Shown one piece after another: positions 10,763 through 23,648 of a stretch of DNA of 64,000 nt (within the stretch, counting starts at the first letter, position 1; each line of letters begins with the position of its first letter). The DNA is taken from positions 620,001 through 684,000 of the forward strand of contig QUOL01000011.1 in the NCBI GenBank assembly GCA_009761415.1. Direction: 5' to 3'. Source of the stretch: Sarcomyxa edulis (Eukaryota; Basidiomycota; Agaricomycetes; Agaricales; Mycenaceae). The position numbers and the translations under genes are program-made. The notes under the pieces were generated by a model. It had not been told where the DNA came from. It did not search any database and saw only the letters and a list, made by a program, of their open reading frames with translations.

Positions 10763-12418
10763 CTAAGTGTTACCGTTCTCTAAGTGATAAAAATTGATCA
10801 TGAACAAGTCTGACAATAGGATGAGAGCAAAAGGGTCTCGAACTTACTGCGGTGGATGAGGTCAGGGCCAAACTCGTCGTACTCTTGTTTAGTGCACCAT
10901 AGGTTTTGAACCGTAGTTTGAGAGGCTAAGATAGATCCTCCAGTCCACGCGTCGTATTTACGCTCCGGACGAGCAATGATCTTCACCTAGACAAGTGAAA
11001 CCGTATCATGTTATCAGCAAAGCAGTCCACCGTTTAGACAGAGCATATGTACCTCCATGTCAGATGGTGCCAAGGCAGTGATTTCCTTCTGTAAGCGATC
11101 AACGATACCAGAAAGCATGGTGGTTCCTCCGCAAAGAAGGATACGACTGTAGAGATCACGGTGCAGCTCAGGATCACATTTTTGAATAGAATCGTAGCTA
11201 GTCGCAAGATAGGTCAGTGAGAACAGTCAGGATTCGTTAGATGAGATGGGCCGACATAATCTGGTGAATGCCGGGACCTTCCCGGCCGAGGATGGAAGGT
11301 TGGAACATCGCTTCTGGGATACGGAATCTAGAGAGACAATGAATGAGATAACAGTAATAGACAGACAGGACTGATTGATGATTTACCGCTCGCTACCGAC
11401 GGTGATGACTTCGCCATCAGGCAATTCGTAGGCCTTCTCAAAGTCTGAGGACCGGAGTTCTTGTTCGAAGTCAAGGGCAACGTAGCCAAGATTCTCTTTG
11501 ATACCCATAACATCAACCTCGGAGGGGACGGGAGAATGTTGGCTCCTTTCTGTAGGGTGGACGAGGCAATCCGTGAGACCTTGAGTCAAATCGCGTCCAG
11601 CCAAGTCCAGACGGGCGATAGCATGGTGCACTGGGGAGCCTTCGTAGATGGGCACAGCGTGAGTGACACCATCGCCAGAGTCAAGAACAATACCGGTCGT
11701 ATGGCAATCGTACATGGGGAGAACGGCCTGCATACACATGTAGATCGCGGGTACATTGAAGGTCTCGAACATTTTCTCGGCTGTTATCTCGCGGTTAGCT
11801 TTGGGGTTCAGAGGTGTATCAGCTATGAGCATGGGGTGCTCGTCTGGAATGATTCTGAGCTCTTCTCGGAAAGTGTGATGCCAAATTTTCTCCATGTCGT
11901 CCCAGTGGGTCACGATGCCACGTTCGATGGGGTAATTTATTTCGAGAATTTCGCGCTTTGATTGGGCTTCATTTCTGTTCGATAGTAGTATGACTTATTA
12001 GACTGGATGTTGGTTCGAGAAATTCACATACCCAACATAAGCCTCCGGATTCAGACTATAGGCATGCCTACGGGGACGACCAATCATAGAACTGACAATG
12101 CTCATTCAGAATAGTTCTCTAGAAAGATAGATACGAGCACCAACGGGAACACGGAGCGGGGAGCGTCATCGCCTGATACGAAGATTTAGTGGGTTTGCAC
12201 GAGCTTTTGTTCATTTGAGTAGATCTGTACCAGCAACTGTGTACATATTTTAGCGATTCAAAGTTAGTAGAGTTGTGTGAGAGTTACAGATGGTCAAAAG
12301 ATACGTACATCCTGCCTTGCAACTTCCGGAACCTCCATCGAGAACCTGGCTTGCCAGTTTTTAGAACAACCAGGAGATGAACCCTCCCACTCACGATAGC
12401 GACTGCATCGATCTCCAT
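10763..12418 (-). CDS. Divergent actin paralogue
   Basis: About 370 residues in ten exons, with all nine introns at the same positions and phases as in the actin gene at 14030-15680. The frame is open throughout. Nucleotide-site residues are kept: [16 protein letters not shown] near the N-terminus (Asp and Lys present), the catalytic Gln in MQAVLPMY, and DSGDGVTH. Polymer-contact regions have changed. The D-loop is three residues shorter with a new sequence ([14 protein letters not shown]), the conserved His73 is Arg (YPIERGIV), the subdomain-4 segment after GRDLT is rewritten ([10 protein letters not shown]), and the C-terminus is HRKNGNT instead of HRKCF. The start is MEIDAVAIV. This is an actin-like protein of unknown role, not one of the classical ARP families, since it is closest to its neighbour. 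Confidence 0.85.
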
Positions 12419-12822
12419 AGTGAGCTCTTCACAGTAAGCGAGTAAGAGTCAAAAGGCGATGCGAGAGGAAGGCTAAGATATATTGTCAATGCTATCCGGT
12501 ATTCGGATGGACTCCGATCTGCGTCGCGACTAGACAGATCAAGGACATTAGCCTCCTTTATGCTCCTGTGGTAAAGACAGACAATGCAATAACCTTCTCA
12601 GATATATATATATATATTGTACAAGGTTGCAGATAAGTTGGCAAGCAGAGTCGACGTGATGGATAAAGACAAGGAGGAGCCTGGCTGCGACTCGGTTCTC
12701 GGACCCGGATCCGAGTCAAGTCTCGACGCGTTGTCACGCGAGGTGACAAACCTGTACGCGACCGTGACATTCACGCGACTTCTCCTCCAAGACCTCTCTT
12801 CACCGTCCATCAGATACATCCC
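12419..12822. other. Divergent region between actin-like gene and small plus-strand gene
   Basis: 404 bp. Holds an AT dinucleotide run near 12600-12616 and open frames on both strands around 12560-12820. The plus frame starting MDKDKEEPGC (12659) could be an upstream exon of the next gene, but no good donor joins it. Otherwise promoter space. Confidence 0.35.
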
Positions 12823-13658
12823 ATGTCCAAATCGAATTTACCAAAAGTGTCACCCCTGACTCAAGACTTGGTTTCCGACTTGGCCTGCCTAGAAAGCCAA
12901 TTTCGAGCCCTCGTCGAGACTCTTGCCACAGATTCCGAGCCTATGCCAGTGTATGCGGTCCAATATATATCTTGTCAGTATCCACTAATACTTTTCAAGC
13001 TCTACATCACTCGACAGGCCTGTGCGAAAGAGGAAGAGAGAAGACGCTCCTAACTCCCAATCGAAATTCCCTCGTACCGATTTTGACTCCGACTCTGACT
13101 CGAACGCATCTCTACTTTCTGCCGTGAAAGAACTCGAGATTGCATACCCCGGTTTATTCGACTGGACAAAGCTTACCGACGATAACACCGTCACTGAGAC
13201 GCCTGTACCCTCTTCCGAGTTGTTGGCAGCAGCAGCTGAAGTCAACGCGATATTTCCTGATTTGAACAATTGGGTTCCGCCCTCCTGCGATAGTATGAAG
13301 GAACCACTGGTTAGCAAACGTCAACCGGATAACAACAAGGTAAATTACCAGTTCAGACGCATATACCCTGTCCCCCCCCCCATCTAACCCTGCCATGATT
13401 ATTCAGGTTCCCCCTCACCCTCATCCCGACACCGAGACCGTGACAGACATCGCCCGAACCGCACTCTCCCACCTCCCCCTCGTCAATAACTTACTCAAGC
13501 AACGCACCGACACACGAGAACAAAAGATAGTCAACTGCAACAAGGCTATCAAGATTATCATGGACGAGGCGCTGCCGTATGATGACCCGTTCCAAGCAGC
13601 GATGGGATTAGTGTTCTTGAAGGAGATTGGGCTTTGGCAGCACGAGACGTGCGCGTGA
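12823..13658 (+). CDS. Hypothetical protein with a duplicated Leu/Trp motif
   Basis: Predicted 233 residues from exons 12823-12950, 13018-13339 and 13407-13658, which join in frame with GT-AG introns. No family is recognised. The N-terminal exon is a Leu-rich helix (VSDLACLESQFRALVETL). Next comes a basic, nuclear-localisation-like stretch PVRKRKRED and an Asp/Ser-rich linker. Two copies of a roughly 21-residue motif follow: LLSAVKELEIAYPGLFDW and LLAAAAEVNAIFPDLNNW. The last exon is helical and ends in EIGLWQHETCA. It lies on the strand opposite the two actin genes, between them. The start is uncertain because of an open frame upstream. Confidence 0.55.
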
Positions 13659-14029
13659 ATAGTCGAACGTTAGCTTTCCATGCATCCATCGACTCGACCT
13701 TCCCCCCTTGTAGTTTTACTGTCCATTGCTAAATATTCTGTATCACCCCGCCCATCGCAATGCATATACCTCACAACATTCAGGATTATTTGCAGAAAGA
13801 CTAGCATCGATATCGTTAGAGTATATCACGTCATGGTCATGGTCACGTAAGAAGAACGAAGAACGAAACGGGAGACGAAAAAACAAAGGCAGACAGGGGG
13901 GCAACTCGCCGAGAGGGAGAGAGAGGCACAAACGACGACGAAGTTCAAAAAAGGCTATAACGTGGCGTTTCCTACTACAACGACAAAAATAATTCCGATT
14001 CCGTATTTCACTTCTTTCTTTATAATTAT
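13659..14029. other. Convergent 3' region between the small gene and actin
   Basis: 371 bp holding the 3' UTRs of both genes. Strongly purine-rich on plus (pyrimidine-rich on the actin strand) at 13850-13960. No coding feature is supported. Confidence 0.4.
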
Positions 14030-15680
<1,651 letters not shown>

Positions 15681-16262
15681 TGTAGATTATTCGTTAAAAG
15701 TAGTGAGGTATAAAAGTGAAGATTTGAGAGTTAGAGAAAGAGCTGGAAATAGGAAGATGGATGAATTTATAACGACATGGCAGTGCAATTGCGCAGCATG
15801 GATAGAACGGGGTGATAATGGGGGGTAAATTGAATCAGCATATTGCAGATATGAAAGAGGGCTCGACACCGCGATGAACAGCGAGGAAGAGATTTACCTT
15901 TGACGTGCTCCGGGGTTGAATGATTGGGCAAAGGGTGGAGGGCAACGGCGCGATACTTTCTTTGGTTATCCGATGGATTGAGGGCAGGTTCACGATATGC
16001 CTTTTTGGGCCATTGTGGCTGAGACACCTCCCTCATGAAACACTACTCTCTTCACAGCAACGACCTTCAAAGCAACATCCATTCAACAGATCATCGACAG
16101 CTTTCGCATTCCCATTGGACGCAGTGAATCAGGTTTAATTTTGTAGCTACTCGAAAATTGTGTTGTGATGGGTATCTCAAATTCAGATAGATGGGCTTCG
16201 AGTCATTTCTTCGGTGCTAAGATAGCTATCAACTTTGAGATCCCCACGTCAACTCTCACCCG
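15681..16262. promoter_or_regulatory. Actin / GNAT bidirectional promoter region
   Basis: 582 bp between two divergent ATGs. On the actin strand a TATAAAT element lies at 15765-15771, about 85 bp upstream of the actin ATG, followed by a pyrimidine-rich tract (CTCTTTCTCTAACTCTC), a layout common in highly expressed fungal genes. No clear TATA box is seen on the GNAT side. Confidence 0.55.
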
Positions 16263-16751
16263 ATGTCTGCGCCCCGTCAATTTACAATCGAACCAGCAAC
16301 ATCGTCCAACGACCTCGCCGCCGTAGCCAGCCTCTTCACCGCCTACGCAACCTGGCTGAACATCGACCTGACCTACCAGAACTTTGCCAACGAGCTTCGC
16401 ACCCTTCCAGGGAAGTACGCGCCCGAAGCCGACGGCGCCCTATTCGTAGCCAAGTCGTCCGACGGAGCTACCGTGCTGGGCTGCGTTGGCCTGCGCCGCC
16501 TCACCGATCGCCGCGCGGAGATCAAGAGACTCTATGTCAGTGAGGACGGTAGGGGATTGGGTTTGGGAAGGGCTCTGGTGGCGGCCGTCGTACAGAGGGG
16601 AAGAGACCTCGGCTATGCGGAGTTGGTGCTTGATACGCTCCCCTCCATGTCCGCAGCTAGGAAGCTTTATGGGGAATTGGGCTTTGTGGAGGTTCCTGCG
16701 TACTATGAGACCCCGGTGGAAGGGACTATTTTTTTGTGCAAGATTTTTTGA
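16263..16751 (+). CDS. GNAT-family N-acetyltransferase
   Basis: 162 residues, single exon; a GCN5-related acetyltransferase that should move acetyl from acetyl-CoA to an unknown amine. The acetyl-CoA pyrophosphate loop is RGLGLGRALV (about residues 98-107), preceded by the beta-4 strand AEIKRLYV and followed by the helix and strand pair LVLDTLPSMSAARKLYGELGF, typical of the C-terminal half of the fold. The full length is that of a single-domain GNAT. Similar proteins occur in bacteria and fungi. The short ORF with high GC in the third codon position and no intron contrasts with its neighbours, so an origin by transfer is possible but unproved. Confidence 0.85.
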   Translation: MSAPRQFTIEPATSSNDLAAVASLFTAYATWLNIDLTYQNFANELRTLPGKYAPEADGALFVAKSSDGATVLGCVGLRRLTDRRAEIKRLYVSEDGRGLGLGRALVAAVVQRGRDLGYAELVLDTLPSMSAARKLYGELGFVEVPAYYETPVEGTIFLCKIF

Positions 16752-17367
16752 TGGAAGCATCAGAAGTGGTGGTGGGCGAGAATTGCAGTCTAACCTAGAG
16801 GGCTGGAGCATACTTGTATTATTTCTCCCAAGGTTCTCTGAAGTTTGAATACTCTCTGCTAGTGAGGTTCATGGAGCTACCCATCGGTTTGAGTACATCG
16901 AAGCAGCCTGAGGGTGGTTGGCGCGAACGTGACTACGCGTCGAGAAAACGCGTCGAATTCGTTCTCAAGTCTTACTCTCAACCAGCTGGCCTCACAATTG
17001 GCAAGACTATGCAAAACAGGTTTCGAACAAGAAAGACAAGCATAGTGCACCTATTAGACATATATCGGGGCTTTAACAGAGAAAAAAACTCACTTGGAAT
17101 ACTCAGAACATCTCGAGTCTCGACACTACTTACCTTCCAAGTGAATCGAGTCGGACCTTTGCATAGCGGCGGGCTTCTCATGATTTTTCAGATGCAACAA
17201 ACTAACCTGATGCTTTAGTGCGGACTGATCGCATCTCAGATGCTTAGCTCAAGCCTATGGACGATATGCGGCTGGCATATCATTATCTTGGATTCTGGCC
17301 CATGGTCAGCCTCTGCACACTCGGGCCTGCTCTAGCCCAGTACCTCTCTTCACGTTGTACCCCTACA
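16752..17367. other. Interval with no supported gene
   Basis: About 615 bp downstream of the GNAT gene. A plus frame runs 16814-17218 but shows no recognisable motif or coding-like composition. The frame from 17257 runs into the next gene and could be its 5' extension. Confidence 0.35.
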
Positions 17368-17944
17368 ATGTCTTCGTCCAACCCAAGTACCAGTCCTCTT
17401 ATGAACGTATCGCAATCACACCGCGTCAATCTACCCCCACCGTCGTTCCGCCACCTCACCGTTTGGGCGTATCTCGCTATGGCCGTCATCGTATGCTCGA
17501 CGCTCTGGGTTACCGTCTACGCTGCTTACAGCTGTCACTACCGCTCGAAAAATACTAGAAATAGGACTGGTACTCTGGGATCGAAATCGTTGAAACCGTT
17601 GAAGCTGAGCAAAAAGTGGGGAGTAAGTGCTCGTGGTAACAGCGATAGCAAGGTCAGTCGTAGTCGTCTGCGATTATGCGCCACTTCTCAGGGCACTGAA
17701 CTCTGCTCTGTAGACAAAATTGTACGATCGTCCGAAATACGAGTCATCTCCTTCGCTTTCTGTTCCATCTCCCTCCTATTCGCCAAGACAGTCCTATTCG
17801 TCGTTCTCTCCCACTCCACCTCACTCAGGCGCTATGGCTGACATCTGGGCAAACCCGAAACTGTACCCCGTCTTGGGTCCTACAAAACTGCCTACTGGAC
17901 CGTATGCTCGTCAAGGACCGTTCAGCCCATCCCCTCCGAGATGA
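17368..17944 (+). CDS. Small single-pass membrane protein, unknown
   Basis: Predicted 171 residues from exons 17368-17652 and 17714-17944. A polar, Ser/Pro-rich N-terminus leads to one transmembrane helix (WAYLAMAVIVCSTLWVTVYA, about residues 37-56), then a basic stretch (YRSKNTRNRT, LKLSKKWG) that would sit in the cytosol. The tail is Ser/Pro/Tyr-rich with YDRPKYESSPSL and repeated SPS/PSP motifs that look phosphorylatable. An alternative start at 17257 would add a hydrophobic leader. No family is recognised. Confidence 0.6.
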
Positions 17945-18404
17945 TCTCCCTTCCCGCCAAACCCCTGGTGTCGAATCCCTACCAAAATTCCACGAGCTCT
18001 GGACATTTTTTCTTTACCTTTCATATCCGATTGGGGACATACTCTAAAGGCGATATATGTATTCTTTTATTTATCGTATCACCAGCGGAGAATCCTCCGT
18101 ATGACTGACGGTTCTTCTTGAAGGACCTCTTGAAGGACGGAAGGCGTGTCCAGGAGCACAGAGTACATCAGGGCATCTCGTGAGAGTCGACTAAATTCGG
18201 GAGAAGTCATTGCTAGCGCCCTTCAGTCCAGCCAACGAAACACCGTAAAGCTTCCTGAGCAATTGTGAACTTGAGTGAAATTGAGAATCTGCCACATCCA
18301 CCAAACAGAGCCAAAAACGAGCGCGCGGCGACTGTGTGCTCGACGCGTCAGCTCAAAGTGACCACACTGAAATTGTCTCGATCCTTCCCTCCTCATCGCC
18401 CAAC
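17945..18404. other. Interval with no supported gene
   Basis: 460 bp holding the 3' UTR of the membrane-protein gene and the promoter of RPN10. No element is recognised. Confidence 0.4.
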
Positions 18405-19647
18405 ATGCCTCTAGAAGCTACCATGATGATTATCGACAATTCCGAATACATGCGGAATGGAGATTACCAGCCCACTCGTTTCGATGCCCAAGCCGACGCA
18501 GTCAACACCGTTTTCCAGACTAAAATCGATGCTAATCCAGAAAACACCGTTGGTATTATGACTATGGCTGGCAAGGGGTGAGTATATTTGACGTATCTCG
18601 CAAACTGAGTGCTTATGCGGCCATCTGGATTCACAGCCCAGAGGTACTGGTCACAAACACTAAAGATTTCGGACAAATACTCCAAGCTATACATACAACA
18701 TCTGCGAAAGTCGGTGGATCCATCGATATCCCCACAGCCATAGCTATTGCGCAACTGGCATTGAAACATCGAGAGAACAAGAACCTCCGACAGCGTATCA
18801 TTGTCTTTGTCGCGTCGCCATTAGAAGGTCCAGGAGCAGACGAGAAGGCAATGGTGAAGTTGGCAAAGAAACTGAAGAAGAACAATATTGCTATCGATGT
18901 TGTCTGTTACGGAGACGGAATTGAAGACTCGCAACCTAGTGCAGAAGGGGGTAAGAGTGTCCTGAAGGCATTCGTGGAAAGTGCAAGTAGTAGCGATAAC
19001 TCGTGAGTGCCCCCATTCACAATTCAATACCCTAACTAATATACTGATACATTATTCTCGGCGTTATAGTCACATAGTCTCCATTCCTCCAGGCCCCCAC
19101 CTACTCTCAGACGTTCTTATATCCTCGCCTGTCCTATCTGCAGACCGGAGCAGCAGCATCCCTGAAGAACTCATGCCCGGAGCAGAAGGCTCCGGTTCTG
19201 GAAGCGGTGGTGCAAGCAATGACTTTGAATTCGGCATCGATCCCAGTCTGGATCCGGAATTGGCTATGGTACGTATCCCTCTTTCTTTACTCATCATAAC
19301 ATTCTGACACTCGTTACCAGGCCCTACGGATGTCAATGCAAGAGGCGCAAGCACGAGAAGCAGCAGAGGCAGCCGCAAGCGCTTCTACGTCTTCTGCACC
19401 AACGACCGTACCAGCGACAACAGCGGCAACATCGACGAGTCCAGCGGATGACTCGACTAGCGAGGAGGACGCACTGCTACAGCAGGCTCTGGCTATGTCA
19501 GAAGGCGCTGGAGATGATGATGTTGATATGGACGCGCCACATTCAGGATCGAGCGATGAGATGGAGGAGGACGAGGATGAGGAGGCGGCTATTGCGCGGG
19601 CTATCGAGATGAGTATGAAGGGTGAGGAGGAGGATGGCAAAAAATAG
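18405..19647 (+). CDS. RPN10: 26S proteasome regulatory subunit RPN10
   Basis: Ubiquitin receptor of the proteasome 19S particle. Four exons. The N-terminal von Willebrand A domain begins [20 protein letters not shown] and includes [23 protein letters not shown] and [11 protein letters not shown] Gly/Ser linker follows, then two ubiquitin-interacting motifs: [16 protein letters not shown] at the third intron and [14 protein letters not shown] near the end. A further Ala/Leu-rich helix [13 protein letters not shown] between them may be another UIM. The acidic stretch EMEEDEDEE and the Lys-rich end are usual for fungal RPN10. The assignment is unambiguous. Confidence 0.96.
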
Positions 19648-20433
19648 GGCAGTAGGATATTTGGGACTGTATGAGTGTGAACCACATTTTTTTGCGATAC
19701 TTATCAGAGTCAAATACAGGAAGTCCGAGTTGCAAGTTCGTGGGGTTTACATGAACTGTGCCGGGAAATTCATAAACAGAAGCCTGATATGTCACTGGCC
19801 CGACGTTGCACAATACCTGAAACGGCATCGTCTCCCCAGTACTAGTGTGGTATTGACCTCGCAAGAGTTGTTGGATATAGGTACCCAAAAAGCCCGTCAG
19901 CGTTGTTGGTGTAGGGGCGAAGAAGGATGACTTTCCTGTCGTGTATAGTGCGTTGTCGTGCATTCTATGTCGGAAAACCTACTAATCATGTTACACTCTG
20001 AACAGAACTGGGTACTAAGAACAGACTTCCAGGAAAACTCGAAGGTTGACGTGCCACTCGAGACTAAATCAGCCTTGAGATTTTGACAAAGCATGGACGT
20101 TTCTGTCAACCTACCCCCTAAGATATTTGTGTGTTATTTTGGCTCTCCCCGTTCCTACTTGATTTTTTTTCGAAGGTTGTCCTCAACTTACTTCAACTTA
20201 CTTAGAAGGCAACACTCAAATCTTTAGCGCCACAACTGTCATAGGCGCTAAGACCAGCTATTATGTACTCTTCGAGACCACGCACGCAGATCGCTATCAG
20301 TTTTCGGGCAAGAAACAGGTGTATTGGCCTTGCACGGGAAAGTATTCCTACTACGGTACAAATAATCTGAGTGGGTATCATATAATATTATGCCGTCAGT
20401 CAATCAGTCAGAAAAAAACAAAGCATGCGAAAA
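19648..20433. other. Interval with a possible minus-strand exon
   Basis: About 790 bp between RPN10 and the GH79 gene. On minus, a frame with a real ATG at 19963 runs to near the RPN10 stop and reads like protein (FFAPTPTTLTGFLGTYIQQL, YEFPGTVHVNPTN). An adjacent minus frame lies just upstream. No family is recognised and no convincing splice joins them. It could be a small unannotated gene converging on RPN10. Confidence 0.3.
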
Positions 20434-23122
20434 CTAGTAAGTCAACATCCCCCTCCGAACAATCAATCCACCAACAGTCATCGCCAGCAAGACAACGGCA
20501 TTCGGGATGACCCATCCCATTGCACCACTCTTCGCACTTCCCTTACTCGTACTACCCAATTTTTCGCCCAAGCCCGAATGTCCGTTCGATGTAGCCAACA
20601 CAGTCGGATCGACAGTAGCCGTGTTCGCAGTCTTGGTCAAAGCGGTCGTAGAGAATGTCTGAATGCTGGTAGTGTCATCGGTAATGGCTGGATCAGAGGT
20701 GGATAGGAACACCATGACGAATTCTGGAGCATGAACGGTGACAGGGCATGTGTTGGCCGTTTGGTCACAAGTAATTGTGTCGATCTGCACGTCTCCTGTG
20801 GGTCGGCCATCGGTTGCGAATGATCCACCGAATGTCTGGATTATGGATTAGAGAGGAACTATTTGATACAGTAGAAAAGACTGACCTGTCCTGCCCAGGT
20901 TATGTTCGTTAGTTCCGAGACGGAAGGTGCTGATAGTCGTCTATTACATCAAACGAAGATCAGGGGAAAGTGCTATCCGATGATACGTGGACACGTACTT
21001 GACTTTGATCTGAGCCGGTACAGACCCGCCTTGAACGCTTATTGTTGCCGTATAATCATTCGCTCCAGATGCATCCGTGATGTAATTGAACATAGCAACT
21101 CTCGCGAGATTATCACCTTCGTAGATAGCGTAGGCAGGTGTATAGACGCTCCCATTGTTTGGGAAAAGATCGATGATGCGTGAAGTGTTGGTTTTGCCAA
21201 ATGCTTCCGCGACTAGAAGATAGAGATGATGTATAGATACGGGTGCGTGGCTGAAGAAGAGCAAGAACTAGACGTACCGACAAGAGCAGAGTAGTATACA
21301 GGACCGATAGTCCATTGGTGGAAGGATGACTGGTTGGTTGGTGGAGCTGTTGACATTCGGAATTAGTGAGGTTACGACGAAATCATGGGAAAATCCGTAC
21401 GAGTGAAAGGCTACAACGAAGAAAAGCATCAGAGAAACAGTTTATTTTGGTCCTCCTAGAACCACTCACATTGTAATAAACGTTCTGTCCACCAACGTGC
21501 AACAATGCACCCGAGAAATTACTAGCAGCCATCTGTAGGCCATAATCCAAAGCCCAAAGCGCTGCTCCAAACGAGTTGCTAACGCCAGGGAACCCGCCAC
21601 ACGACGCTGAGTTGGTTTCGAACATCAAGAAAGGCTTATTGGCAGCCTGGGCGATGTTTGCGGAGTTGACATATGGCGCTACTATACCAGTGCTGCCAGA
21701 GTGGTCTAGATAGTCTACAAATATGTCTTGAGGAACAATGGGGGTGTTGCCGGCGGTGGGGTAGATAGCGGCACAATTGTCGTGAGGATAGCTACGTAGA
21801 CGATGTTAGAGGACAGGTGCATGACAAAAGACTGGGTACACGCACTGCTCGACAGATAGGAAGCCCAGGCTATCCGTATATGTCGGGATGAAGTTAGTAG
21901 CCCAAACCTCCTCGGGCGTCCAAGTCCCAGAGACACTGGGTCCAATCAAGTTATTCACCACAGGTATGTGTGAGTCGGCTTTCATTGCATCTATCGCTAC
22001 ACCGAACTCGCCGAAATAGTCGAAGGGTCCTGATAATGATAGATTTTAGATAAATACAAAGGGAGGGAATAACATTTCACAGACCATAAGTACTCGCGCG
22101 ATGTTGATGCCTACGTAGTGGATTGAGTAATAGAATTGACAGAGACAATGATTGGACGTACGCAGCATATAAATCAGGCTCGTTGCCCACCTGGAGGCCG
22201 AGAAGATTGTCCCCGAGGATGTTCTCGCCAACTTCTGCGATGGCTAGTCGGAGGTTCGTCGTGTCATTGAATGGGACACCTACGGAGATGCATTGAGCTC
22301 CGTCGTTAAATCATGAAGAATGTAAAAACTAACCGAGATACCATTTTACGTTGACGAGGGAAGAGATATTTCCCAGCATGTAAATAGCTTCTGTGGTGAA
22401 AATCAGACCTGGGGTAGCCGTCTTTCATAACCTCCAATTTCAATCCTGTGCAAAAGGGCTATGCATACAAGGATGCCACTCACTGGATTGTTGGGATCGA
22501 TGCCTTGCTTCGCAATGATTTTGTTGTTCGGGATACTATCTACGAGGGTAGCTGTTTCCTGAGTGTTTCCACCAGCTCGAACATGAACGGCTCCTGCGCG
22601 TTTTTGGATATTGCTCATAAGATTTAGGAATGGGACTTGTAGGAATGATCTACGCCCGATCTGGTGTCATGAAGGTGCTCGGGGATTCAGAAAATCAGAC
22701 TCACGAATTAACTCCAACTGGACAGACGCGCGTCAATCTACCATTTGAAGCACCATGAAGAGATGGGGTTACTCACAGACTTGATTGATGACTGAAAACT
22801 CTACTGAAAACCCATAGAAAGTCCCAGCCTGAGGGATTGAAAGGCCTTGCACGCTGGCGGTAGCACTTTGTAGCACGATCGTAAATTGCATAGCAGGCGC
22901 GGGCGATGGTGGGTCCGGCGCAACCAACATAGTTGGATCATACGCAGCAGATCCAGTATATGAAGCTGCAGCTGCAGTCGACGCCCCACTAGCAGTACCA
23001 CTAACGGAAGAAGCTGCACTCGCTTGCGCCAATGGAATTTGACCGTATACAGTCACTGAGGCTTGGGCGGCACCTAGACATCCAAGGCCTATTATGCTGG
23101 TTAAGGCCAGCGATCCAAACAT
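20434..23122 (-). CDS. Glycoside hydrolase family 79 (beta-glucuronidase-like), membrane-anchored
   Basis: Secreted enzyme likely to cleave glucuronic acid from cell-wall or proteoglycan glycans. Roughly ten exons. The signal peptide is MFGSLALTSIIGLGCLGAAQA. The mature start has the family pattern FYGFSVEFSVINQV. The acid/base Glu is in GLQVGNEPDLY and the nucleophile Glu in FLMFETNSASCGGF, both present. Between them are SVEQYPHDNCA and related stretches, and after them VVAEAFGKT and AIYEGDNLARVAMFNY of the beta-sandwich domain. The C-terminus has a Ser/Thr-rich linker and a hydrophobic helix (WVIPNAVVLLAMTVGGLIV) followed by RRG, so it should be held in the membrane or wall. Close to GH79 enzymes common in wood- and litter-decay fungi. 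Confidence 0.87.
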
Positions 23123-23648
23123 CTTGAGAATGAAAAGAAAGTGAGTTATACCCGCACTGGGGAGAGAAATAAGTGTAAGAAAGAGATGAGTTCTGACAAC
23201 AGCCACGCTACGTCCATCGGCACGCCCTTGTGAGAAATTTTCAATCTAGCAGGTGTTTCATTGATGGCAACGCCATGACGATCTAGGAGGTTCATACTCG
23301 AGTTATTCCTGGTGTAAGTACGCGCTGGGTTATTTCTGTAGCTTCAAGGTCGTCGACTGTCCAGGGACAAGGGCATCGCCGACTCAGACTCGGACTCGTT
23401 GAGAGGTACCACATCGGTCAGTAGTCACCGTCAATGTCTGGATTTATGCAGAATGATAGAGCCGACTTCGATTCCAGATAGAGAGAGCAAGAGGGGCATA
23501 CATGATCATGGAGGGACGCAAGAGGATATTTAGCTTGGCAAATTTGCGCGGCCATTTGTTTCGGTATGGCTGCGGAAGGGCCTTTAGAGCGATTTCAGAA
23601 GGGAGCAAATCACCCTGTATTAACAAGATCTACGTGTAACGACTCCCT
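23123..23648. other. Interval between GH79 and SEC14 genes
   Basis: 526 bp containing the GH79 promoter and the SEC14-like 3' end. No gene is seen. Confidence 0.4.

Noticed and set aside
11461..11961. 166-codon plus frame opposite the actin-like gene
   Set aside because: Shadow of the conserved actin coding strand; the same shadow occurs opposite act1 (14608-15237).
16263..16751. Horizontally transferred GNAT gene as a firm claim
   Set aside because: Single exon and GC-rich codons are suggestive only; GNAT proteins are short and widespread in fungi.
16814..17218. 134-codon plus frame after the GNAT gene
   Set aside because: No recognisable domain and no neighbour or paralogue support.
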